Positions 31,399-37,515 of a stretch of DNA of 37,515 nucleotides are shown one piece after another (the first letter of the stretch is position 1; each line of letters begins with the position of its first letter). The position numbers and the translations under genes are program-made. Source of the DNA: Ruthenibacterium avium (GTDB lineage Bacteria; Bacillota; Clostridia; Oscillospirales; Ruminococcaceae); NCBI GenBank assembly GCA_019118905.1, contig DWYA01000062.1, forward strand, positions 1-37,515. The letters are read 5' to 3'. The notes beneath the pieces are model-generated. The model did no database searches. It saw only the letters and a program-made list of their open reading frames with translations, and was not told the DNA's origin.

Positions 31399-31460
31399 CT
31401 TGTGATTTGGTGAAAAGAACAGCTGAAAAAACCAATTTAACAGACGATTTTATAAACAAA

Positions 31461-31525
31461 GTTTTCCACATTTCCACCGGCGCTTTTTCCACAATGTTGA
31501 AAACCCTGTGGAAAGTGTGGAAAAC
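31461..31525. repeat. Nested inverted repeat of DnaA-box-like 9-mers
   Basis: TTTTCCACA 9-mers occur at 31462-31470 and 31485-31493, and reversed at 31507-31515 (one base off) and 31516-31524. The outer arms GTTTTCCACATTTCCAC and GTGGAAAGTGTGGAAAAC pair with one bulged base. Confidence 0.7.
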
Positions 31526-31603
31526 TAGGTGTAAAACCACAAGAAGCTGGGGAGAAAGTGCATTAAAACCACTAAATCTTGCAAAGAAAACGTAAAAAGC
31601 ATG

Positions 31604-31667
31604 TTAAAAACAAAGAGCGCACCCGGTTTTCCACGAAGCTTGAAGATTTGTGGAAAACCGAGTGCGC
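31604..31667 (-). terminator. Terminator of the permease gene, TTTTCCAC stem
   Basis: Arms GCGCACCCGGTTTTCCAC (31617-31634) and GTGGAAAACCGAGTGCGC (31650-31667), nearly perfect. On the minus strand CTTTGTTTTT follows; on the plus strand only TTTT. It lies 26 bases past the stop of the permease gene at 31694. Confidence 0.8.
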
Positions 31668-31693
31668 TTTTGCGGTCATTTGCCAACCGCCGT

Positions 31694-32812
31694 TTAAAAC
31701 GAGCCCGTCAGCAAAACAGACAACCCATATAAAACAATTAAAAAAGCGAAATTCAGCCCAAGAAAGACACCCAAATAGCGCTTGGGCTGCGCTTCGGGCG
31801 TGCGCAGGTAAAGCTTTAACGAAATCAAGCTTGCCAAGGACGCCACCGGCGTTCCCAAGCCGCCTACGTCAACGCCCGCCAACAGCGCAGAAGCATTTTG
31901 CGTAAAGTCCGCCAGCAGCACGGCCGCCGGAACATTGCTGATAAACTGGCTGGCCAGCACCGAAGCCGTCAGCGGTGTGCTTTGCATCAAATTCATAAAA
32001 AACGTCCGCGCTTCCGGGATTTCTCCCAAATTGCCGGCAAAAATAAAAAAGAATACAAACGTGGCAAGCAGGGCATAGTCCACCTTTGCAAACAGCTCGC
32101 GCGCCCATACCGCCAGCACGGCCACCGTGATGGTCAAAGTAATATACCATGGAATGATGCGAAATACCGTCAAAAGGCAAAGCGCCAAAAGCGCGGCAAA
32201 CAGCAAAAGTCGTTTGCGCGGCAGCGGTTCCAGGGGCGAAGAAAACCGCACTTGCAGGTTTTCCGCCGGAAGCCGCAGACAAAGCAGCGCAATCAAAACA
32301 AGGCTTAACAGCGCCGGGGGAAGCACAACGCCGAAAAATTCGCCGGGAGAAAGCTCGAAAAAGGAGTATAAAAACAGGTTTTGCGGGTTTCCAATCGGCG
32401 TTGCCATGCTGCCCAGATTGGCGGCCAGCGTCTGCAAAATGACAATCCAAACAGCGTACCGCTGACGGCCCAGCATCGTCAGCACCAAAAGTGCAAACGG
32501 CACAAAGGCGATCAGCGCCACATCGTTGGTAATCACCATCGACGAAAAAAACGGCAGCGCCACCAGCGCAAGCGCCAGCAGACGAAGCGGCTTTTCACCT
32601 TCTAACAATCGACGCGCTAAATTATCCAGCAGACCGCACTGAGTAAAGCCGGCCACTACCGCCATCAAGCAGAACAGCAGCGCCAGCACGCGCCAGTCAA
32701 AGTAATCTAAGTAAGACGGCCCGGGCGGTACAAACAGCATGGTGATGCCTGCGCATAAAATAGTAATGCACAGCACAACCTCCTGTTTCATCCAAGCGAT
32801 AATTTTTTTCAA
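31694..32812 (-). CDS. Ion-transporter (ArsB/CitM-like) superfamily permease
   Basis: 372 aa, about 10-11 membrane segments. Two conserved loops typical of the superfamily are seen: MVITNDVALIAFVPFA with GSMATPIGNPQNLFLY in the first half and FISNVPAAVLLADF in the second. Family members carry anions (dicarboxylates, arsenite) or work as Na+/H+ antiporters, so the substrate is open. I place the start at TTG 32810-32812, with GAGGAG 9 bases upstream; a TTG three codons earlier (32821) overlaps that site. It lies 24 bases after the small membrane-protein gene, in one unit. Confidence 0.85.
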   Translation of the reverse strand: MKKIIAWMKQEVVLCITILCAGITMLFVPPGPSYLDYFDWRVLALLFCLMAVVAGFTQCGLLDNLARRLLEGEKPLRLLALALVALPFFSSMVITNDVALIAFVPFALLVLTMLGRQRYAVWIVILQTLAANLGSMATPIGNPQNLFLYSFFELSPGEFFGVVLPPALLSLVLIALLCLRLPAENLQVRFSSPLEPLPRKRLLLFAALLALCLLTVFRIIPWYITLTITVAVLAVWARELFAKVDYALLATFVFFFIFAGNLGEIPEARTFFMNLMQSTPLTASVLASQFISNVPAAVLLADFTQNASALLAGVDVGGLGTPVASLASLISLKLYLRTPEAQPKRYLGVFLGLNFAFLIVLYGLSVLLTGSF

Positions 32813-32836
32813 TTCCTCCAACTCCTCGCAATCGTT

Positions 32837-33154
32837 TTATCGACGGCGCAGCGCCGCACCCAACGCTTGCCCCAAACATCCTAAAAGAAAAAACGCAGCG
32901 GTATAGGGCAGCGCGGTTGCGTTGTAAAACAGCGAAATCGAAACCAGAAACCACCCGGCGGCCATCAAGGGCACATGCCATTGAAAGCCGTTTCGCCACG
33001 CACTGAGGCACGAAAAGCCGATGCAAAGCAGCGGCATGGCAATCAGCAAAACAATCATTCCGCTGCCCGTGTCGCGAATCAGCAGCGGCAGCCCCAGAAA
33101 GATCACGCCTAAAATCGCTGCCTGTGCAAAGGCATCCTTTTGCTTGCTGTTCAT
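32837..33154 (-). CDS. Small membrane protein of unknown function
   Basis: 105 aa with three or four hydrophobic segments (AAILGVIFLGLPLLI, MIVLLIAMPLLCIGFSCL, PLMAAGWFLVSISLF, TAAFFLLGCLGQALGAAL). Not recognised. GGAGG lies 6 bases before the ATG. It is first in a unit with the permease gene and may be an accessory to it. It is divergent from the MarR regulator gene. Confidence 0.8.
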   Translation of the reverse strand: MNSKQKDAFAQAAILGVIFLGLPLLIRDTGSGMIVLLIAMPLLCIGFSCLSAWRNGFQWHVPLMAAGWFLVSISLFYNATALPYTAAFFLLGCLGQALGAALRRR

Positions 33155-33188
33155 CAAAACCCTCCAAGCGCTCTTTTTTTTGTTTTTT

Positions 33189-33194
33189 ATTATA
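33189..33194 (-). promoter_or_regulatory. Extended -10 promoter of the membrane-gene unit
   Basis: Minus strand TATGCTATAAT: a TG extension and a perfect TATAAT, with no good -35 hexamer. It is 35 bases before the start codon of the small membrane protein. Confidence 0.6.
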
Positions 33195-33244
33195 GCATAA
33201 ACCGCTGCAATGCGCGCCGTTCAAAGCAAAAAAGGGGGAAAAGC

Positions 33245-33279
33245 TTTGCTTGACTTTGTCAAAGAAGCAAGGGTATAAT
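33245..33279 (+). promoter_or_regulatory. marR-type gene promoter and likely operator
   Basis: TTGACT (33250-33255), 18 bases, TATAAT (33274-33279). A nested inverted repeat overlaps it: TTGCTT...AAGCAA around GAC-TTT-GTC (TTGACTTTGTCAA is at 33250-33262). This is a good operator candidate for the MarR protein encoded just downstream. A second inverted repeat (GTGCCGC / GCGGCAC, 33291-33322) is in the leader. Confidence 0.6.
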
Positions 33280-33371
33280 AAAAAGGAAACGTGCCGCGAC
33301 AAATACAAGCAGTTTGCGGCACAATGGATTATGCCGCCGCACATCCGACGGCAAAAAGAAGGGAAATTATC

Positions 33372-33806
33372 ATGAAACGAACCCTCGCATCTTATGCGGT
33401 GGCGCTGAAAGACGACCTTGAGGAGTATTGTAAGGACGTTTTGAAGAACCACGGCATTACCCGCAGCCAGCTGTACTACCTGCTGCACATCGTCCAAAAC
33501 CCCGGTTGCTCACCGGGCCAGGCGGCGCAGGCGCTCCATGCGGACGCAGGCCACACTACGCGCACCATTGACAAGCTGGTTGCTGCCGATTGTATACGCC
33601 GCCACCGCGACAGCGAGGATCGGCGCACGGTGGTGCTCTACGCAACAGAAAAGGGCGAAGCGCTTTATGAACAGGTGAGGACGCTGTTTCGTACATGGGA
33701 CGAAGACCGCATGAAAATGCTTTCCAAGGAAGAGCAGGAACAGCTGATGAATGCGCTGAATAAAGTGATGCAGATGCATCCCGGCTTTGAGCCGATGGAT
33801 TTGTAA
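33372..33806 (+). CDS. MarR-family transcription regulator
   Basis: 144 aa winged-helix repressor type: dimerisation helices at both ends, helix-turn-helix at about 49-72 (GQAAQALHADAGHTTRTIDKL) and a wing (DRRTVVLYAT, 83-92). MarR proteins often repress divergent transporter genes and respond to small molecules. ATG 33372 has AAGGG at suitable distance; a reading frame upstream is an extension over the leader. It faces the ion-transporter permease unit, which is a plausible target. Followed by a bidirectional terminator. Confidence 0.93.
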   Translation: MKRTLASYAVALKDDLEEYCKDVLKNHGITRSQLYYLLHIVQNPGCSPGQAAQALHADAGHTTRTIDKLVAADCIRRHRDSEDRRTVVLYATEKGEALYEQVRTLFRTWDEDRMKMLSKEEQEQLMNALNKVMQMHPGFEPMDL

Positions 33807-33826
33807 GCACGTCAATCGAATACAAA

Positions 33827-33883
33827 AAAGGTCGGGTTTTCCACATCGTCTGAAAAGCTGTGGAAAACCCGACTTGTTTTTTT
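33827..33883. terminator. Bidirectional terminator with TTTTCCACA arms
   Basis: Perfect 15-bp arms GTCGGGTTTTCCACA (33831-33845) and TGTGGAAAACCCGAC (33859-33873). TTGTTTTTTT follows on the plus strand, CTTTTTTG on the minus. It ends both marR-type gene and the convergent amidase gene; its right T-run touches the amidase stop codon. Confidence 0.85.
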
Positions 33884-36221
33884 ATGCCGCCGCTTGCGCT
33901 TCGCTGTTCGCTGTGCCGCTTAATGTGCTTCGCACTGCGCGTGCAATGGCGTCTGCCGTCAGCCAAAGGCTGGTATTGTCGGAAACACTCTCGTAATCGG
34001 CCGGGCTTACGACAAAGCCCAGCTCCAGCAGTGCAGCCGGGCAAAGGCTGCTGCGCGTTACATAATAATAATTCCAAAGAGCGCCGCGGTTATTGCGGTC
34101 AAGCGTCGTGCATACCTCATCGGTCAGCGCTTTGGCAAAGCTTTCGCCGGACGGGTAAAAGTAATAGCATTCCGTGCCGAACCAGTCGTTGCAGTCGGTG
34201 GTTAAAACCGTAGAGTTATGATGCAGCGAAAGGAAGAAATCCGGCTGCACTTCGCTGATTTTCAACAGACGTTCGTCCAGCGAGAAAAACGTGTCGTCAC
34301 TGCGCATCATAATCACTTCGGCGCCCAGCTGCTCCAGGCGCTGCTTTGCGCCCTGTGCCGCCATCAAGTTGAGGTCTTTTTCCTGCGGTGCACCTTCGCC
34401 GCCCACGCCCAGTGCGCCGGGGTCGGTGCCGCCATGGCCCGCATCCAGCAAAATCCGCACGTTTTTCAACGGAAGCAGCGGGTCGTCAGATGCGGCGGGC
34501 GGCGTTTTCAGCGTCAGCTGCACGGTGTTGTTTGCATACGCAATATGCCAGCCCCAAACAGGCTGATTCAGCGTAAGAATCAGCTCGGTGCCGCCGTCAA
34601 ACGGCGTTTGCGCGGTCTGAGATACGAACGCAGATCCTGTTACTGCAAAATCTTGTGCAAAGGATGCGCCGTAAAAACGCAGATGCAGTGTATTGCCTTC
34701 TGCTTCGGCGTAAGCCATGGGCGTGCCCGTGCCTTCAAACGTCAAAATTTCTGCATTTTCGGCAACGGTGGAAGGCGATGCCGCAGCGCCGGTAAAAGAA
34801 GCGTCAGCAGCGTTTTCCACCACCGTGGTGTTGGTGGCTAATACCCAGTCGCCGCTCGTCAGCTGGTAGGCCCATGTGGCAACGCCGCTGCGCATCGTTT
34901 CTGCACAGGCGGCTACTTCGCCCACTGCACCGCTTGTCACTGTTTCGCTGATATACCCGTTGTCGGAAGGGTCATAAAGCAAGCTGGTGATCACGCCATT
35001 CATTTGCACTTTTGTGCCAACAGGAACTTCTACTGTGTCGTCGTGAGGAACCTCGGGTTCTTCCGGTTCTTCCTCCGCGGTGTCCGCTGGTTCTTCCGCA
35101 GAGGTGCTTTCCGATTCCGGCGCTGTTTCGCTTTCGTCGGTTGGCTCCTCCAGCTCCTCCGGTTCGGGAACAGGCTCGGGGCGGTACAGTGTAACCGTTA
35201 GGCTGTCTGCACCGGGCTGCTCCAGCGTGATGGTGTTATTGCCGTAGGAAAGCCCGCTCAGCAAAACGCCGAACATACCTTTCTCACCCCAGCGCGCGAC
35301 AGATTCACCGTTGCAGGTGATATCCTGCGCGGGGTCGGAGGTTCCTACCAGAAAAATGGTGTCACCGCTCAGGGTGGCTGTGTTGTTTTCGTCTAACGTG
35401 GGGTAGGTAACGCCCAAAGTTTGGCTCGGCTCAAATTCGGACAAAACGGGATAATCCGCCCGAACCGTGGTGCAGGCCATTCCCAGCGCGCTTTCGTCGT
35501 TTAACAGCGCACCGTCAAAAGCTGCGCCCGCACCGCCGCCCAGCAAAAACCGTAAAAGCTCGGTTTGAGCGGTATCGTCCATGGCTTCAAAGCGCAGCAG
35601 CTCGGGCAAAGACGCATCCGCGCCGCTTGCGGAAATGCTTTGCGTTTCTAAGTAATCGGCGCACGAGAGCACACGCCCGTCGGGAGACGCCGCCGCAACG
35701 CCTGCCAAGGGGTAGGCAGCACGCAAAGCGGCTTGCACTTCACTCAGCGAGGCCGCAGACACCGTGGAAGGCTCGGTGAGCGCATAAACGGAAATCTGCG
35801 CTTTTTCAGCCGCTTCACATACGGCTTTCAGCCAGTCGGCTTTGGAAAAAAAGGTGTCCTGTTCCGTCAGCATCGGATCGGCGGAAATGCCTTCCAGCCG
35901 AAACAGTGCGCCGCGCTCGCTGTGCGTGGCAACAAACAGCGCCGATATTCCCAGCTTGCGGGCTTTGTCTGCCCATTGCTGCGCCAATGTGTCCATAGCT
36001 GTTTCCGGCTCGCTTTGCCAAAGCGGGTCATCGGCATTAAACCGAACCACCATCGCAGTAATTTTCTCCCCCAGCGGACGAACCGTGTAGGTAAAGGTTG
36101 GCTCCGGGGTAAAAAACCACACAGCAAACAGCCCCAGCGCGGCAAGCACCAGCGTCAGCACCAGCGCACTGCCCGCCAGTGCAAGGCGTTTTTTGGAAAA
36201 AAAGCGGGGGAGTCGGTTCAT
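33882..36221 (-). CDS. Modular N-acetylmuramoyl-L-alanine amidase (Amidase_3)
   Basis: 779 aa, anchored by one N-terminal membrane segment (about residues 12-37) and exported. Segment by segment: 53-270, a region with alternating helix/strand character that may be a divergent TIM-barrel module (inference); 275-347, a small Ig-like beta module; 348-394, an acidic Pro/Glu/Ser linker; 396-470, a bacterial-SH3-like region; 490-575, a beta-rich AMIN-like domain; 587-770, Amidase_3 with zinc ligands H596 (DAGHGG), E614 (QEKDL) and H667 (SLHHNS), and catalytic E733 (LLELGF). It would cleave the bond between muramic acid and the peptide in peptidoglycan. ATG 36219-36221 has AAGGAGG; a longer frame covers promoter. 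An extended -10 promoter (TGGTATACT) is at 36316-36321. Confidence 0.9.
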   Translation of the reverse strand: MNRLPRFFSKKRLALAGSALVLTLVLAALGLFAVWFFTPEPTFTYTVRPLGEKITAMVVRFNADDPLWQSEPETAMDTLAQQWADKARKLGISALFVATHSERGALFRLEGISADPMLTEQDTFFSKADWLKAVCEAAEKAQISVYALTEPSTVSAASLSEVQAALRAAYPLAGVAAASPDGRVLSCADYLETQSISASGADASLPELLRFEAMDDTAQTELLRFLLGGGAGAAFDGALLNDESALGMACTTVRADYPVLSEFEPSQTLGVTYPTLDENNTATLSGDTIFLVGTSDPAQDITCNGESVARWGEKGMFGVLLSGLSYGNNTITLEQPGADSLTVTLYRPEPVPEPEELEEPTDESETAPESESTSAEEPADTAEEEPEEPEVPHDDTVEVPVGTKVQMNGVITSLLYDPSDNGYISETVTSGAVGEVAACAETMRSGVATWAYQLTSGDWVLATNTTVVENAADASFTGAAASPSTVAENAEILTFEGTGTPMAYAEAEGNTLHLRFYGASFAQDFAVTGSAFVSQTAQTPFDGGTELILTLNQPVWGWHIAYANNTVQLTLKTPPAASDDPLLPLKNVRILLDAGHGGTDPGALGVGGEGAPQEKDLNLMAAQGAKQRLEQLGAEVIMMRSDDTFFSLDERLLKISEVQPDFFLSLHHNSTVLTTDCNDWFGTECYYFYPSGESFAKALTDEVCTTLDRNNRGALWNYYYVTRSSLCPAALLELGFVVSPADYESVSDNTSLWLTADAIARAVRSTLSGTANSEAQAAA

Positions 36222-36446
36222 GTTTTGCCTCCTTGCAACAGTAATAGAATAGTGCATCCCTTTGCAAAAAGCATCACCTTTTGCCGAAAAGAGCACAAAA
36301 TAATCACTATGGAAAAGTATACCACGATTTTTTTGTCTGCGCAGAAAAAAACCTTGTGCTTTTTGTGAAAAATTGTGGTATGCTTGATAAATAGCAATTG
36401 TGCTTTGCTGCCTTAACAATATATCAGTAAGAGAGGAAGTTTATTC
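36222..36446. promoter_or_regulatory. Divergent promoter region amidase / MYG1
   Basis: 225 bases. On the minus strand TGGTATACT (36316-36321) is an extended -10 promoter for the amidase. On the plus strand TGGTATGCT (36376-36384) is a similar element that may serve the MYG1 gene; its -35 is unclear. Confidence 0.45.
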
Positions 36447-37280
36447 GTGCATATTCCCAACAAAGCGTTTACTCACGCCGGAAAATTTCACGCCGATGAC
36501 GTATTCAGCGCGGCGCTGCTGCGTTATTTAAACCCCGACATCCGCATTGAACGCGGTTTTCAGGTGCCGCCGGGGTACGACGGATTGGTGTTTGACATTG
36601 GCGACGGTGCGTTTGACCACCACGCCCGCAACAGCCCTGTGCGTGAAAACGGTGTGCCTTACGCTGCGTTTGGCCTTTTGTGGCGCGAGGTGGGCGAGGA
36701 TTTGCTTGGCGCACGCGATGCAAAGCGCTTTGACGAAGGGTTTGTGCAGCCGCTTGACCAAGACGATAACACCGGCTGCGGCAATCAGGTCGCGGGTATT
36801 ATCGCCGCCTATAATCCGCTTTGGGACGCCCAGCGCGATGAAAACGAGTGCTTTGAGGAGGCTGTGGCGCTGGCTTTGACGATTTTGCGCAAAAAATTTG
36901 AGGTGTTTTTTGCTGTTCAGCGTGCTTATGAGGAAGTCAGCGCGGCACTGGCAGCGCAAAAGCGCGGTATTGTGGAGCTGAAACGCTTTGCCCCTTGGAA
37001 ACAGCGCCTCATTCCCAGCAAGGCGAAGTTTGTGGTGTTTCCCTCACAGCGCGGCGGCTATTGCGCACAGGCGATTGCCGCTGGGTTCGGCACACAGGAG
37101 CTGAAAGTGCCGTTTCCCGCCGAGTGGGCGGGTGCGCCGGAGGAAGATTTGCCGGGCATTTCCGGCATTGAAACGCTGCGCTTTTGCCATGTGGGGCGTT
37201 TTCTTGTGACAGTCGGTACACGCGAAGATGCGTTTGCCGCGTGTGAAGCCGCCATGGAGCGTGCGCGTGAGGATGGCTGA
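36447..37280 (+). CDS. MYG1-family metal-dependent hydrolase (UPF0160)
   Basis: 277 aa. Conserved blocks THAGKFHADDVFSAALL (about 9-25), FDIGDGAFDHH (49-59) and PLDQDDNTG (102-110) carry the His and Asp residues of a DHH-like metal site. The eukaryotic relative MYG1 is a 3'-5' exonuclease acting on RNA; the bacterial role is not known. The start is GTG 36447-36449, with AGAGGAAG upstream. Its end overlaps the next gene by 14 bases. Confidence 0.88.
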   Translation: MHIPNKAFTHAGKFHADDVFSAALLRYLNPDIRIERGFQVPPGYDGLVFDIGDGAFDHHARNSPVRENGVPYAAFGLLWREVGEDLLGARDAKRFDEGFVQPLDQDDNTGCGNQVAGIIAAYNPLWDAQRDENECFEEAVALALTILRKKFEVFFAVQRAYEEVSAALAAQKRGIVELKRFAPWKQRLIPSKAKFVVFPSQRGGYCAQAIAAGFGTQELKVPFPAEWAGAPEEDLPGISGIETLRFCHVGRFLVTVGTREDAFAACEAAMERAREDG

Positions 37281-37515
37281 CGCGGCGTATGTCTACATTC
37301 TGCTGTGCGAGGATGGTTCTTTGTACACCGGCTGGACAACGGATGTCGAAAAGCGTTTTTCGGCACATTGCAGCGGGCGCGGGGCGCGTTATACACGGGC
37401 GCACCGCCCCGTGCGTGTGGTATATCGGGAAGGCTTTGCAACAAAGCAGGAAGCCATGCGGCGGGAAGCCGCCGTCAAAAAGCTCAGCCGCGCTGAAAAA
37501 CAGCGCTTGTGCGGG
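37267..37515 (+). CDS. GIY-YIG nuclease-family protein (UPF0213), cut by window end
   Basis: The GIY-YIG domain is recognised from VYILLCEDGSLYTGWTTDVEKR and from the later AHRPVRVVYREGF and REAAVKKLSRAEKQ. This is the small single-domain YhbQ/YazA type; its role is not known with certainty. The start is taken as GTG 37267-37269, with GGAG 7 bases upstream; ATG 37273 is an alternative two codons on. About 83 codons are inside the window and the gene runs off the end. Its first 14 bases overlap MYG1. Confidence 0.9.
   Translation, partial: MRMADAAYVYILLCEDGSLYTGWTTDVEKRFSAHCSGRGARYTRAHRPVRVVYREGFATKQEAMRREAAVKKLSRAEKQRLCG

Larger units (their letters stand above)
31227..31693. other. Convergent intergenic region oppF / permease
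   Basis: 467 bases with no convincing gene: a terminator hairpin (31238-31266), repeat copy 2 (31267-31398), a nested inverted repeat made of DnaA-box-like 9-mers (31461-31525) and a bidirectional terminator with the same 9-mers in its stem (31617-31667). A 62-codon frame (31407-31595) lacks a ribosome binding site. Confidence 0.75.

Noticed and set aside
31407..31595. A 62-codon open frame in the oppF-permease gap
   Set aside because: It runs through the DnaA-box-like inverted repeats, has no ribosome binding site and no plausible product.

Overview
This window is the replication-origin region of a bacterial chromosome. The gene set (dnaA, dnaN, an S4-domain gene, recF, remB, gyrB and gyrA on one side; rpmH, rnpA, yidD, yidC and khpB on the other; parA/parB with parS sites nearby), strong AGGAGG-type ribosome binding sites, moderate GC content and Gram-positive features (RemB, lipoprotein OppA, sigma-A type promoters) point to a Firmicute of class Clostridia, most likely in the Oscillospiraceae/Ruminococcaceae. 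This placement is inferred from gene content only.

Layout. 1-310: noncoding, with hairpins. 311-614: tRNA-Met and tRNA-Glu on the minus strand from one near-consensus promoter. 687-8672, minus: serS, parB, parA, rsmG, mnmG, a metallophosphoesterase and mnmE (listed by coordinate, so transcribed in the reverse order), with three parS sites. 8743-16575, minus: a small zinc-ribbon gene, gyrA, gyrB, remB, recF, the S4 gene and dnaN. 16576-16882: a dnaA-dnaN intergenic region with eight DnaA-box-like 9-mers, a short GC block, a DnaA-trio-like array and an AT-rich stretch, which is the best oriC candidate. 16883-18190: dnaA. From 18508 the strand changes: rpmH, rnpA, yidD, yidC and khpB run rightward. 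Nearly all origin-proximal genes are transcribed away from the origin.

21694-37515 is accessory: a convergent gap with palindromes and copy 1 of a dispersed repeat; a small minus-strand gene; a permease followed by a Crp/Fnr regulator; a complete oligopeptide ABC transporter (oppA, then oppBCDF); a second convergent gap with copy 2 of the repeat and a cluster of DnaA-box-like sequences; an ion-transporter-superfamily permease with a small membrane protein, divergent from a MarR regulator; a large modular cell-wall amidase; an MYG1-family hydrolase; and a GIY-YIG protein cut by the window end.

How the genes work together: DnaA, DnaN, RecF and gyrase start and support replication; ParA, ParB and parS segregate the origin; MnmE and MnmG modify wobble uridines of tRNA and RsmG methylates 16S rRNA; RnpA matures tRNA; YidD, YidC and KhpB act in membrane-protein insertion and RNA binding. 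Compared with the common Firmicute order, the mnmE-parB block is attached behind gyrA instead of behind khpB/jag, which one inversion spanning the origin would explain. The least explained signals are the two-copy repeat with a compensatory base-pair change, the DnaA-box-like inverted repeats 15-17 kb from oriC, and a parS site that forms the stem of the rsmG terminator. No rRNA, CRISPR array, transposase or prophage gene was seen.
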